Notes: generated by a model from the letters alone, not told the origin. 13,869 bases of DNA from an uncultured Eubacteriales bacterium (GCA_905210885.1 CAJLYO010000020.1:1-13869); one strand, 5' to 3'; positions 1-8,244 are shown, counted from the stretch's first letter. A program made the numbers and translations.

Positions 1-659
1 CGTCAGAGTATAAGGAAAGCAGCACTTTGCCGTCAGCCGGCGGAGGAGGAGGCGGAGGCGGTTCGCTCGGAGGAGGCAGCGGAGCCGGCGGAGTTACCGT
101 TGATATTATACCGGATACCGTAAAAGAGCCATACAGCGATTTGGAGTCTGCGGCGTGGGCGCGCGAATATATTTTAAAGCTTACGGAAAAGGGTATAGTA
201 AACGGCGACGGAAACGGACGGTTTAATCCGAATGATTATGTTACACGCGAGCAGCTCGTCAAGATGCTGTCTGCGGCATATTTGTCAGATGTCGGTCCGG
301 AGTCGGAGGATTTTTCGGACGCAGTAAAAACCGAATATTACTACATACACATAATGAAGGCCAGAAATGCCGGACTTGTAATCGGCAGACCTGACGGAAG
401 CTTCGGCGTGGGTGAGAAGATAACCCGTCAGGATGCGGCAGTAATGATTTACCGTCTGCTTGCGAAAAACGGTAAGGCGGCAGTCGGGGCAAATGCGGCG
501 TTTTCGGATTTTTCCGAGGTTGCGGACTACGCGGCAGAGGCTGTTTTGTGCCTGTGTGAAATAGGGATTATTAACGGCTTTGACGACGGAACATTTAAAC
601 CGGCAGCATATCTTACGCGTGCTGAAGCGGCAAAGCTGATATGCGGCATTGACATATAA
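1..659 (+). CDS. C-terminal part of an S-layer homology (SLH) domain protein, 5' partial
   Basis: The frame is open to the left edge of the window (first full codon at 3), so this is the end of a longer gene; the TTG at 27 is an internal Leu codon, not a start. What remains is a glycine/serine linker (nt 39-92) followed by three SLH repeats, at about nt 133-285, 307-465 and 499-653. Each ends in the typical SLH helix motif, seen here as VTREQ, ITRQDA and LTRAEA, and each carries the usual GxxDGxF-like turn (GDGNGRFNP, GRPDGSFG, GFDDGTFKP). Triple SLH modules at a C-terminus normally anchor secreted proteins to pyruvylated secondary cell-wall polymers, so this protein is probably displayed on the cell surface. 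What the missing N-terminal part does cannot be told. It ends 18 nt before the next SLH-containing gene and probably shares its transcript. Confidence 0.9.
   Translation, partial: SEYKESSTLPSAGGGGGGGGSLGGGSGAGGVTVDIIPDTVKEPYSDLESAAWAREYILKLTEKGIVNGDGNGRFNPNDYVTREQLVKMLSAAYLSDVGPESEDFSDAVKTEYYYIHIMKARNAGLVIGRPDGSFGVGEKITRQDAAVMIYRLLAKNGKAAVGANAAFSDFSEVADYAAEAVLCLCEIGIINGFDDGTFKPAAYLTRAEAAKLICGIDI
39..92 (+). repeat. Glycine-rich low-complexity linker coding stretch
   Basis: Eighteen codons, mostly GGN with a few Ser, Leu and Ala codons. They encode a flexible Gly/Ser linker just before the SLH module of the first protein. Such linkers separate a functional domain from its wall-anchoring domain. 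Repetitive GGA/GGC codons could slip during replication, so length may vary between strains. Confidence 0.8.
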
Positions 660-677
660 AGGAGGGTAATCTGAACA

Positions 678-3600
678 ATGATAAAGCGATACATAAGCGC
701 GTTTCTGACGTTAATTATTTTTATAATGCTTATGCCGTGTGCCAATGCTGCGGACTATTTGTTGAATATTGATTTTGACGGTTCGTACAGTCCATTTTTA
801 TGCAGAACGGGCAGCGTGACCATGACGGATGACAGCGGATTATCTGCCGGACTGTTTTCTGAATCGGCAGAGCTTAGGTATACACCGCAAAAAGGTAATA
901 CGGACTGGGATACCTCATATTCCATGAATGTCAGCATTAAAATGGACGACTGGCAAAAGAGCTCAACTGAAATGCTGATTTTCAGAACCCATTCCTCGGC
1001 AGACGATATGACATATATTATTTCTTACAGTGCAAACGGATTTTCACTTGCTAAAATGCACAAGCCTATGAAATATGTTTCTCTGCTCGGCGCATCCGGG
1101 GCTGTTGACGCTGAGCCGAATGAGTATCATGACATACGTATAGATACGGTAAATAATGATGACGGCAGCGTACTTATAAAGGTTTACTTTGACGGCGGAA
1201 AGGTTTTGGAATACGGTGATAAAACGAATGTTTCTCTCGGCGGCGGTGTGATGGTCCGTAATAATATGGCAGACAGCACGGTTCTTGTTGACAGCATTCG
1301 CGTGACCGCAGCGGAAAGCAATGTTAAAGAGGCGGATGACGCTGCGGCGTATGATACTTTGGGAACGGATTATGAAAATGCGTCGGATATTTTGCATTGC
1401 CTTGGTATTATGGATTATGACGCATATGGGCTTTTCAACGGTGATTATTATATGACCCGCAGTGAGTTTACCGACGCCGTAATAAGGCTTTTGGGCTGCG
1501 GCGATACCGCATATAATGACGGAGGAGTGTACACGGATATAAGCGTTTCCGATAAGTACGGAGCTTCTGTTTATACGGCATACGGTCTCGGACTTTTAAG
1601 CCGTCCGGACGACGGACTTTTTCGTCCCGATGACGCTATAGTCTATGATGAGGCGGTAAAAATGCTTGTTTGCGCTCTGGGCTACGGATGTACCGCGCAG
1701 TATAACGGCGGTTATCCGTTCGGCTACCTTGCTGCGGCGCGGAGCATCGGGCTTTTGGACGGAGTGTCCGATGTTATGACCCGCGGCAATTCGGCAGTTT
1801 TGCTTGAAAATGCTTTGGACGTAAAGCTTATGAAGGTTTATTCCGTTAAAGGAAAAAATTCTTACAATCTGAAGGAAGGCAGAACAATCCTTGAATCACG
1901 CGAGATATATAAAACAACGGGGGTTGTTACGGATAACGGCGTCAGCTCTCTTTTGGCTTTCAGCAGCTTATCGGGCGGCAGGGTGAAAATAGATGACGTT
2001 GTTTTTGAAGCAGGCAACACTTCGGCCGCAAAGTATTTAGGCTGTACGGTTAAGTATTATTATAAATCAGATGCGGATACGCGTATACTGCTTTATGCAA
2101 AGCCCGTACGCAGAAATGAAATCATAAGCGTTAATGATGAATACATTTCGGGCACTTCCGATAAAACAAAGCTTGTTTATTATAATGACGGAGGCAAAAA
2201 AGAAAGCGCGGATATATCGCCCATTGCGGATTTTATTTACAACGGAGTCGCATATCCGGAATTTTCGGATTCCGATATGACGGTTGAAAACGGAAGCATT
2301 ACCATTATTGACAATAATTTTGACGGGCTTTTTGATGTGGTTTCGGTATGGGAATACAGCGATATGCTTGCGGAATTTGTGTCAAAGAGCGATAATGTGA
2401 TTGCCGGAGAGAACAAAAGGCTGTGTCTTGATGCAGACTTTGAAAAATATGATATATATTCCGGCGGCAAAAGTGCCGATATAAAGGCTGTGTCGGAAAA
2501 CACGGTTGTTTCCTATGCGGTGTCGATTGATAAAAAGTATGCTGCGGTACATGTGTCATCAGACAAAATTACCGGAAAAGTGACATCCGTTTCGGAGGAT
2601 AAAATTGAAATAGACGGAAAGACCGTAAAGCTTTCAAAATCCTTTGAAAATAATGTTGCCTCAAAAACGGCAGCGATGCCGAAAGCGGGCAAAACATATA
2701 CCCTGTATCTTAATTTTGCCGGCAGGCTTGCGGCCGTTAAGGAAGGGACGGCTTCAAACCAGCAGTACGGATTTTTACGAAATGTGGGATTTAAGCCGGG
2801 AATCAGCGGAAATGTCGAAATGGAAATATACACTCAAAACGGCGTGTTTGAGATTTTTCCGCTGTGTGACAGAGTAAGCTATGACGGAAAAACGGTTTCT
2901 GATGATGCTCTTGCGTCAAACGGCGTTTTTTCTACAGCTGATAACGGTAAAATCACTTCTGTTATTCCACAGCTTATATCCTATTCTACAGACGCAGACG
3001 GAAAAATAAGGGAGATAAAAGCGGCAAAAACAGGTTTGAACGAAAATCTTTCGCCGGGAAGCTTTATTAAAAGCTATGACGGCAGCGGCACCTTCTTTTG
3101 GAATAACAAATCCTTTAACTCCAAGTATTTTATCGAGAATACACCTGTTTTTGTTATACCCGTTTCTCAGTATGAGTCTGATGATTTATACAGGATTGTT
3201 AATTATAATTATTTTATAAACATGTCGGCGTATGATATAACATGCTATAATGTGCGTGACGGTGTGCCCGATATAATGGCAGTTAACAGCACCGGTACAT
3301 ATAACGAACAGCCAAACGAAACAAACAGCGTCATGCTTATTGATAAGGTAACCGCGGTTTTCGGCGCTGACGGAGATGAACGCGCAGCTTTTTGCGGTAT
3401 GTACCGCGGTGAATATACTGCCGTGACTGCGCGCTCCGGTTTGAATCTGACGGCATACAAGCCGGGAGACGCAGTGCAGCTTTTGTGCGGCTCGAACGGT
3501 AATATATTAAGCGTAAGCAAAGCGCTTTCCAATGCAGACAGCCAGGGGTTTTACCAGTCGTGCGAGCCTGGAAATACCGCACGTTTCGTTTTCGGCAGAA

Positions 3601-3833
3601 TTGTAAAATATGATACTTCGCACAAGAAGCTTGTTTTAAATATTTCACAAAGTGAAACCGTTGACGATACTTCGCTGTATGTTGACGTTTCGCCTTCGGA
3701 CATTATATATTATAAGTATTACAGCGGTAAAAAGCTTGCAGAGTCTGCGGCGGAAGCGGATTTGCTTACCGGCGAATGCGCTTTCGTCCGTTTAAATCAG
3801 GAGCGTTGCTATGAAATTATCATTTACAAATAA
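678..3833 (+). CDS. Secreted protein with lectin-like N-terminus, degenerate SLH repeats and large unrecognised C-terminus
   Basis: A 1051-residue protein. It starts with a clear signal peptide (residues 1-24: MIKRY, a hydrophobic core, then a cleavage site after CANA). Residues about 28-215 are beta-rich with a pattern like LamG/concanavalin-type lectin folds (an N-terminal IDFDG and a closing VDSIRV strand). Residues about 229-382 contain three SLH-like repeats; the middle one is the best (YTDI...GLLSRPDDGLFRPDD), while the others have lost parts of the motif (MTRSEF, MTRGNSAVL). The remaining roughly 670 residues are hydrophilic and beta-rich, without a family I recognise and without a C-terminal membrane anchor or LPXTG. 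AAGGAGGG lies 12 nt before the ATG, slightly long spacing, but an in-frame TGA at 672-674 rules out an earlier start. The 3' end overlaps the glycosidase gene by 23 nt. Export is well supported; the biochemical role is unknown. A cell-surface carbohydrate-binding or S-layer structural role is inference. Confidence 0.9.
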   Translation: MIKRYISAFLTLIIFIMLMPCANAADYLLNIDFDGSYSPFLCRTGSVTMTDDSGLSAGLFSESAELRYTPQKGNTDWDTSYSMNVSIKMDDWQKSSTEMLIFRTHSSADDMTYIISYSANGFSLAKMHKPMKYVSLLGASGAVDAEPNEYHDIRIDTVNNDDGSVLIKVYFDGGKVLEYGDKTNVSLGGGVMVRNNMADSTVLVDSIRVTAAESNVKEADDAAAYDTLGTDYENASDILHCLGIMDYDAYGLFNGDYYMTRSEFTDAVIRLLGCGDTAYNDGGVYTDISVSDKYGASVYTAYGLGLLSRPDDGLFRPDDAIVYDEAVKMLVCALGYGCTAQYNGGYPFGYLAAARSIGLLDGVSDVMTRGNSAVLLENALDVKLMKVYSVKGKNSYNLKEGRTILESREIYKTTGVVTDNGVSSLLAFSSLSGGRVKIDDVVFEAGNTSAAKYLGCTVKYYYKSDADTRILLYAKPVRRNEIISVNDEYISGTSDKTKLVYYNDGGKKESADISPIADFIYNGVAYPEFSDSDMTVENGSITIIDNNFDGLFDVVSVWEYSDMLAEFVSKSDNVIAGENKRLCLDADFEKYDIYSGGKSADIKAVSENTVVSYAVSIDKKYAAVHVSSDKITGKVTSVSEDKIEIDGKTVKLSKSFENNVASKTAAMPKAGKTYTLYLNFAGRLAAVKEGTASNQQYGFLRNVGFKPGISGNVEMEIYTQNGVFEIFPLCDRVSYDGKTVSDDALASNGVFSTADNGKITSVIPQLISYSTDADGKIREIKAAKTGLNENLSPGSFIKSYDGSGTFFWNNKSFNSKYFIENTPVFVIPVSQYESDDLYRIVNYNYFINMSAYDITCYNVRDGVPDIMAVNSTGTYNEQPNETNSVMLIDKVTAVFGADGDERAAFCGMYRGEYTAVTARSGLNLTAYKPGDAVQLLCGSNGNILSVSKALSNADSQGFYQSCEPGNTARFVFGRIVKYDTSHKKLVLNISQSETVDDTSLYVDVSPSDIIYYKYYSGKKLAESAAEADLLTGECAFVRLNQERCYEIIIYK

Positions 3834-5886
3834 TAAGCCTTCGCAGTTTATGGAAGCGGTGCCGGTGTGGGCTGAAGGTATGAGCGATGTAATGAATCTG
3901 ACAGTGGAATTTCGTGCGGTTATAGAAAAGAAATCAGAAGTCAAATTGACATGTGCCGCCGCTTCGGTGTATAATGTATATATAAACGGTGAATTTGCGG
4001 CAGCAGGACCTGCAAGGGCGGCGCATGGGTTTTACCGTGTTGACAGCATAAACATAGGAGATTTTTTGAAAAACGGAGAAAATTGTGTTTCCGTAAGGGT
4101 TGCCGGATATAATGTCAACAGCTTTTATACCCTGGATCAAAAGCCGTTTTTATGTGCCGAGATTATTGCCGGCGGCGATGTCGCTGCCGCGACCGGGGTT
4201 TTCGGGTTTGATGCTTTTTTGTTTAACCAAAGACTCAGGAAAACACAGCGGTATTCGTATCAGCGTGCATTTGCGGAGGTTTACGATTTCGGAAAGAAAA
4301 ATACGCCGTGTAAAACCGTAAATGCCGGAGAACGCCGTTTCATGCCGCGTAATGTTTTTTACCCGGGATATGAAAGGGAAAAGGCGAAAAAAGCCGTTGT
4401 GCACGGCAGCGTTTGTGTGACCAAACGTCAGGGACGCTTTAGGGACAGGTGCCTCGAAAACATTGGCGGCGGTTACAAGGGCTTCAGGAAGGACGAACTT
4501 GAAATTATATCCACGGATTTCGCGGATAAGCTTGATTTTATACCGTGCGATTATGAGCCTTCGGAAAATGGCTTTGCCCTTTATGAATTTGAAAAGGACT
4601 TAAGCGGACTTATACAGTTTAATGTCAAATGTGAGGGTGATGTCACGCTTACTGCGGTTTTTGATGAGGTTTTAACGGACGGAGCCGTTGAATTTGAGCG
4701 TATGGAGGCGGCAAATGTCATTATTTGGAAACTCAAAAAAGGAGAGTATACCTTATCGTCATTCGAGCCTTATACAATGAAGTATTTAAATATTTCCCAT
4801 CTCGGCGCACCGTGTGCTGTATCAGATGTGAAAATTATACGCTTTGGCTATCCTGAGGTGATATCACAGCCGAAAACGGGAAACAAACGGCTTTTATCCG
4901 TATACCGTGCGGCTGTCGAAACCTTCAGGCAAAACACCTTTGATATTTTTACCGACTGCCCTTCGCGCGAACGCGCCGGCTGGCTGTGCGACAGTTATTT
5001 TACGGCGGAAGCGGAGTCCTTTTTTACCGGCAAAAACGAGGTGGAACGGAATTTTCTTGAGAATTTTATTATTGCACAGCGTTTTCCGGGAATGCCGGAG
5101 GGAGTTATACCTATGTGTTATCCGGCGGATTTTGTCAATGCAGATTTCATTCCGGCATGGACATTCTGGTTTATTCTTGAACTCAAACGCTATTATGAAC
5201 GTACCGGCGATGTATCTCTTGTTGCGGACGCAAAGGGTAAAGTATACGCGCTGTTTTCATATTTTGAAAAGTATGAGAATGAATACGGCTTGCTTGAAAA
5301 TCTTGAAGGCTGGCTTTTTATAGAGTGGTCAAGGTCAACGGAATACATGAATGATGTTAACTTCCCGACAAATATGCTCTATGCCTATGCAAAGAAAATT
5401 GCAGGGAAAATATACGGCGATAAAAAGCTTTATGAAAGCGGAAACAAGCTTTGCGAAACTGTAAAAAGGCTATCGTATAAGAATGGCTTTTTCTGCGATA
5501 ATGCCGTGCGCAAAAACGGTGTTTTAAATGTTGAAAGCAATTATTCGGAGTGTTGTCAGTACTATGCATTTTTTACGGAAACAGCGGACTTTAAAAGCTT
5601 TGACACGTTGTGGCAAATATTGGTTAACGATTTTGGACCGCAGCGCAGACAAACAAAAAAATATAAAAATGTGTGTTTTGCCAATGCTTTTGTCGGTAAT
5701 TTGCTGCGGCTTGAGCTGCTTTCAAGGAATGGCTTATACGAGCGCTGTCTTAATGAGATAGAAGGATACTATTATTACATGGCTGAAAAAACGGGAACCC
5801 TGTGGGAGCATGACAAAGCAACGGCCAGCTGCTGCCACGGCTTTGCATCGTATATTGCATGCATTATTGACAGGTGTCTTAATTAA
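3811..5886 (+). CDS. GH78-type glycoside hydrolase (alpha-L-rhamnosidase family), cytoplasmic
   Basis: A 691-residue protein without a signal peptide, so probably cytoplasmic. Residues about 30-170 form a beta-rich N-terminal module like the Bac_rhamnosid_N region (INGEFAAAGPAR, then VRVAGYN). The (alpha/alpha)6 barrel follows from about residue 360. It carries the GH78 active-site motif DCPSRERAGWLCD, in which D382, E387 and D394 match the spacing of the three acidic residues known from Bacillus GH78 rhamnosidase (D567, E572, D579). E666, in TLWEHD, matches the catalytic-base Glu (E841). The conserved late His is at CCHGF. The protein stops soon after, so it lacks the C-terminal beta-sandwich usual in longer family members. 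Expected reaction: release of terminal alpha-L-rhamnose from oligosaccharides or glycosides. The exact substrate is not determined, and distant GH78-like proteins vary. The start is set by CAGGAG at 3798-3803, 7 nt upstream. It overlaps the preceding gene by 23 nt, suggesting translational coupling. Confidence 0.82.
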   Translation: MKLSFTNNKPSQFMEAVPVWAEGMSDVMNLTVEFRAVIEKKSEVKLTCAAASVYNVYINGEFAAAGPARAAHGFYRVDSINIGDFLKNGENCVSVRVAGYNVNSFYTLDQKPFLCAEIIAGGDVAAATGVFGFDAFLFNQRLRKTQRYSYQRAFAEVYDFGKKNTPCKTVNAGERRFMPRNVFYPGYEREKAKKAVVHGSVCVTKRQGRFRDRCLENIGGGYKGFRKDELEIISTDFADKLDFIPCDYEPSENGFALYEFEKDLSGLIQFNVKCEGDVTLTAVFDEVLTDGAVEFERMEAANVIIWKLKKGEYTLSSFEPYTMKYLNISHLGAPCAVSDVKIIRFGYPEVISQPKTGNKRLLSVYRAAVETFRQNTFDIFTDCPSRERAGWLCDSYFTAEAESFFTGKNEVERNFLENFIIAQRFPGMPEGVIPMCYPADFVNADFIPAWTFWFILELKRYYERTGDVSLVADAKGKVYALFSYFEKYENEYGLLENLEGWLFIEWSRSTEYMNDVNFPTNMLYAYAKKIAGKIYGDKKLYESGNKLCETVKRLSYKNGFFCDNAVRKNGVLNVESNYSECCQYYAFFTETADFKSFDTLWQILVNDFGPQRRQTKKYKNVCFANAFVGNLLRLELLSRNGLYERCLNEIEGYYYYMAEKTGTLWEHDKATASCCHGFASYIACIIDRCLN

Positions 5887-5889
5887 ATC

Positions 5890-5896
5890 GGAGGAG
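5890..5896 (+). promoter_or_regulatory. Ribosome binding site fixing the AraC-regulator start
   Basis: GGAGGAG lies 3-5 nt before the ATG at 5900. It favours this start over an in-frame ATG at 5810, which lies inside the glycosidase gene and would add 30 low-complexity residues before the membrane segment. Confidence 0.8.
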
Positions 5897-5899
5897 TAT

Positions 5900-8023
5900 A
5901 TGTTTTTACAAAAAATAAAATCCAAGGTATACAGAAGGTTTGTAGTCTCGTACGTTGTAATATTACTTATTCCTGTTATAATACTGGGTTTTGTTATGAA
6001 AAACAGAATATCTGCCGCTTTGTACAAGAGCAATATTATCACAGCGGAAACGACAAGCGAAAGTATTGCCGCCATGTATGAAAAAATGCTCAATTCAATG
6101 GTAAGAACAGCGTCCGGACTTTCGGGAAACAACAGCTTTCTGCCTTACAATATTAAGGCGGGATATGACAGTGTTAAAATCATTAACAGTCAGTTAAATC
6201 AGCTTGTTTTACTTAATCCGGAATTTTACGATATAATTTATTACGTAAGGGGAAGCGACAGGATTATTACTAAAAATCAGGCGATTTCACTTGAGCTTTT
6301 CCCTAACGGTGTTGTAAAATATCCCGATGCGGTGCAGCGGCGTTTTGACGAGCTTTTAAACGGCGCCGAGATGCTTTCGATAATACCGTCATGTGAGGTT
6401 CGTGTTCCTACAAATGTGAAAAGAGAAATGCTTACGTTTATCCTGCCGCTTGGTAATATCAACTATAATTTTGCTACAATGGGATTTGTTGTCGACGCCG
6501 ATGAGCTTCGCTCTAACATTAACGCAAATGTAGCTCCTATGGTTGAGAATATCTATCTTACGGACAGTGACAACAATATAATCATGTCTCTTAATAACGA
6601 AACAGAGCCGGAATCCGATGTTTTATCCTGCGGCGAGGGGGTGTATCTTTCCGGAAAGAACATAATTGTTTCCGAAAAGATTGAAGCGTACAACCTTAAG
6701 CTTGTGTCGGTATTTTCAAAGAGTGAAATAAGCAATGAGGCAGCCAGGGCAAATATTATCATATTTGTTTCAATTTTTCTTACCTGTTTTTTCGGTGCGG
6801 CTGTCCTTATATTTTTTGCGGACAAGAATTACTCGCCTTTTCTTATGCTTAAAAGCAAATTCGGGCTTGAAGAGGAAAATGCGGATGAGTGGCAGAATAT
6901 TAACAACAGTATTGACTGCTTAAACAACGATAATCTGATTTTACAGGAGGAAATGAACAAGTTTAAACCGTACATCAAGAAAAAAATCCTTTCGGATTTG
7001 ATTTCGCCCGGTAAAAGTCTTTCGGCTGATTTTATAGATGACGATATGTTTGAACGTGAAATGTATGCTGTTGCAGTTGTGGTAATAAGGCGCGGCGATA
7101 AGGCGGGTATTGTGAAGTATATCGAGGAACGATACCTGAATTTCGGAGCCGATGTGTTTTTTGTCGAAACCACCGGTGAACATCTAACATTTATTATAGC
7201 TGCCGATATTTCTTCTGAAATTGAGGCGCGCGATGAAAAAATAAGCGAACGCTCGTCCGGAGTTGAATTTGACATGTACAGCGGCTCTTTTTTCAGAAAT
7301 ATATCCGATATTTCAAAATCCTATTGTATGGCGGTTAACAAAATACCTTCACAAAAGGGCGCTGCGGTGGAATATCCCTATGAAAACATATTAAAACTGA
7401 GAAAACATTTAAAGGCCAACAATGTTGAAATGGCGGAAAAGCTGTCAATGGATATAATAGACATGCTGTCGGACAGTGTGCCTGTTATATTTGTACGTTG
7501 TATTTCCCTTGATATACTGAGCGTTTTTATTGAGTACTATATTAACTCGGGCGTTAATATTTCAAAGATAAAGGACGCATATGCAAAAATGATAGAACAG
7601 TTCAGAAGCATTGACGATGTTACGGAAATTAAGCTTGAAATGAAAAACGCTCTGCACATGACATGCAATATAGTTTCGGATAAAATTGAGGAGCGTAACG
7701 CCGCGGCGGACAGCATGATAAGCTATTTAAAGGAAAACTGCTGCTCCGAAAATTTTTCCGTCAACAAAATGGCAGCGGATTTCGGCATACTGCCGTCAAG
7801 ACTGAGCGAAATATTTAAACATTCCCGCGGCAGAACCCTTACGGAATATATTTGGGAATTAAGGCTTGAAAAGGCAAAAATATTGTTGAAAACAACAGAT
7901 ATGCCGATAAGCGAGATTGCAAACAGCGTCGGATATACCATTCTAAACAGCTTTACCCGAAAATTCAAGGAAAGCACGGGGGTTTCTCCTAAAGAGTGGA
8001 GAAGCATGTTCGGGCAGATGTAA
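5900..8023 (+). CDS. Membrane-bound AraC-family sensor-regulator (YesS-like architecture)
   Basis: A 707-residue one-component regulator. A short basic cytoplasmic N-terminus leads into TM1 (residues about 14-32). An extracytoplasmic sensor region (about 33-280) follows, then TM2 (about 284-307) and a long cytoplasmic linker. The C-terminal AraC DNA-binding domain (606-707) has two helix-turn-helix units: about 620-640 (VNKMAADFGILPSRLSEIF) and about 668-692 (ISEIANSVGY...FTRKFKESTGVSPKEWR), the latter being the classic AraC signature. The same layout occurs in B. subtilis YesS, which regulates rhamnogalacturonan use, and in many Paenibacillus regulators. An extracellular sugar signal is therefore likely to be relayed straight to DNA without a phosphorelay. 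It lies 13 nt after the GH78 gene in the same operon, so it probably controls this surface/carbohydrate locus. No ligand or operator can be named from sequence. Confidence 0.9.
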   Translation: MFLQKIKSKVYRRFVVSYVVILLIPVIILGFVMKNRISAALYKSNIITAETTSESIAAMYEKMLNSMVRTASGLSGNNSFLPYNIKAGYDSVKIINSQLNQLVLLNPEFYDIIYYVRGSDRIITKNQAISLELFPNGVVKYPDAVQRRFDELLNGAEMLSIIPSCEVRVPTNVKREMLTFILPLGNINYNFATMGFVVDADELRSNINANVAPMVENIYLTDSDNNIIMSLNNETEPESDVLSCGEGVYLSGKNIIVSEKIEAYNLKLVSVFSKSEISNEAARANIIIFVSIFLTCFFGAAVLIFFADKNYSPFLMLKSKFGLEEENADEWQNINNSIDCLNNDNLILQEEMNKFKPYIKKKILSDLISPGKSLSADFIDDDMFEREMYAVAVVVIRRGDKAGIVKYIEERYLNFGADVFFVETTGEHLTFIIAADISSEIEARDEKISERSSGVEFDMYSGSFFRNISDISKSYCMAVNKIPSQKGAAVEYPYENILKLRKHLKANNVEMAEKLSMDIIDMLSDSVPVIFVRCISLDILSVFIEYYINSGVNISKIKDAYAKMIEQFRSIDDVTEIKLEMKNALHMTCNIVSDKIEERNAAADSMISYLKENCCSENFSVNKMAADFGILPSRLSEIFKHSRGRTLTEYIWELRLEKAKILLKTTDMPISEIANSVGYTILNSFTRKFKESTGVSPKEWRSMFGQM

Positions 8024-8045
8024 CATATTAATTATTAATTTGTTA
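8021..8045. repeat. AT-rich near-perfect inverted repeat at the end of the AraC gene
   Basis: A 25-bp dyad that begins at the TAA stop codon. The two halves (TAACA-x-ATTAAT and ATTAAT-x-TGTTA) match except at three positions, one of them the centre. It lacks a following T-run, so it is a poor intrinsic terminator; it could be an operator or a weak mRNA 3' hairpin. It lies about 30 bp upstream of the promoter's -35 box. Confidence 0.45.
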
Positions 8046-8075
8046 TATAATACAGAAATTTGTCTAAAAAGCATA

Positions 8076-8104
8076 TTGACTTTTTTTTAACAAAGTAGTA
8101 TAAT
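8076..8104 (+). promoter_or_regulatory. Near-consensus sigma-A promoter for the mdh-fumC-hdrBCA operon
   Basis: TTGACT (8076-8081), a 17-nt spacer, then TATAAT (8099-8104): five of six and six of six consensus bases at the ideal distance. Transcription would start near 8111, giving an untranslated leader of about 275 nt before the dehydrogenase ATG at 8387. It is the only convincing promoter in the interval. The spacer holds an eight-T tract. Confidence 0.75.
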
Positions 8105-8136
8105 CAAAACGCATGAATGTGGAATATGTCAATTTC

Positions 8137-8198
8137 GCCCGAACAGCATATTTGCACATGTGTGAAAAATTAATATCATTAAATTTCAGATGTCGGGC
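8137..8198 (+). promoter_or_regulatory. Candidate antiterminator pairing in the operon leader
   Basis: GCCCGAACA at 8137-8145 can pair with TGTCGGGC at 8191-8198, giving 8 base pairs with one bulged A. The right-hand segment is also the 5' arm of the terminator hairpin, so the two structures exclude each other, as in transcription attenuators. The signal that would select between them is unknown. Seen by hand pairing only. Confidence 0.45.
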
Positions 8199-8221
8199 CT
8201 TTATCGGGTTCGGCATTTTTT
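8190..8221 (+). terminator. Intrinsic terminator inside the leader (candidate attenuator)
   Basis: A 10-bp stem (8190-8199 with 8207-8216, including three G-U pairs) closes a 7-nt loop, TTTATCG. The stem runs straight into six T residues (8216-8221). It lies about 80 nt downstream of the predicted transcription start and 166 nt before the dehydrogenase gene. It could therefore attenuate the downstream operon, close the upstream AraC transcript, or end a small RNA of about 110 nt. Confidence 0.6.
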
Positions 8222-8244
8222 GATGATAATAATTTGAAAATGAT

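Noticed and set aside
27..29. TTG as the start codon of the first protein
   Set aside because: The frame stays open to the window edge, no ribosome binding site is present, and the protein would begin in a glycine linker; it is a 5'-truncated gene.
5810..5899. Upstream ATG adding 30 residues to the AraC-family regulator
   Set aside because: It lies inside the GH78 gene without a ribosome binding site; GGAGGAG is placed correctly for the ATG at 5900.
8113..8223. A 36-codon ORF starting with ATG just after the predicted transcription start and ending at the terminator's T-run
   Set aside because: It has no ribosome binding site, would be nearly leaderless, shows no run of regulatory codons, and overlaps the terminator stem. 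Chance is the simpler explanation, though a leader peptide cannot be fully excluded.
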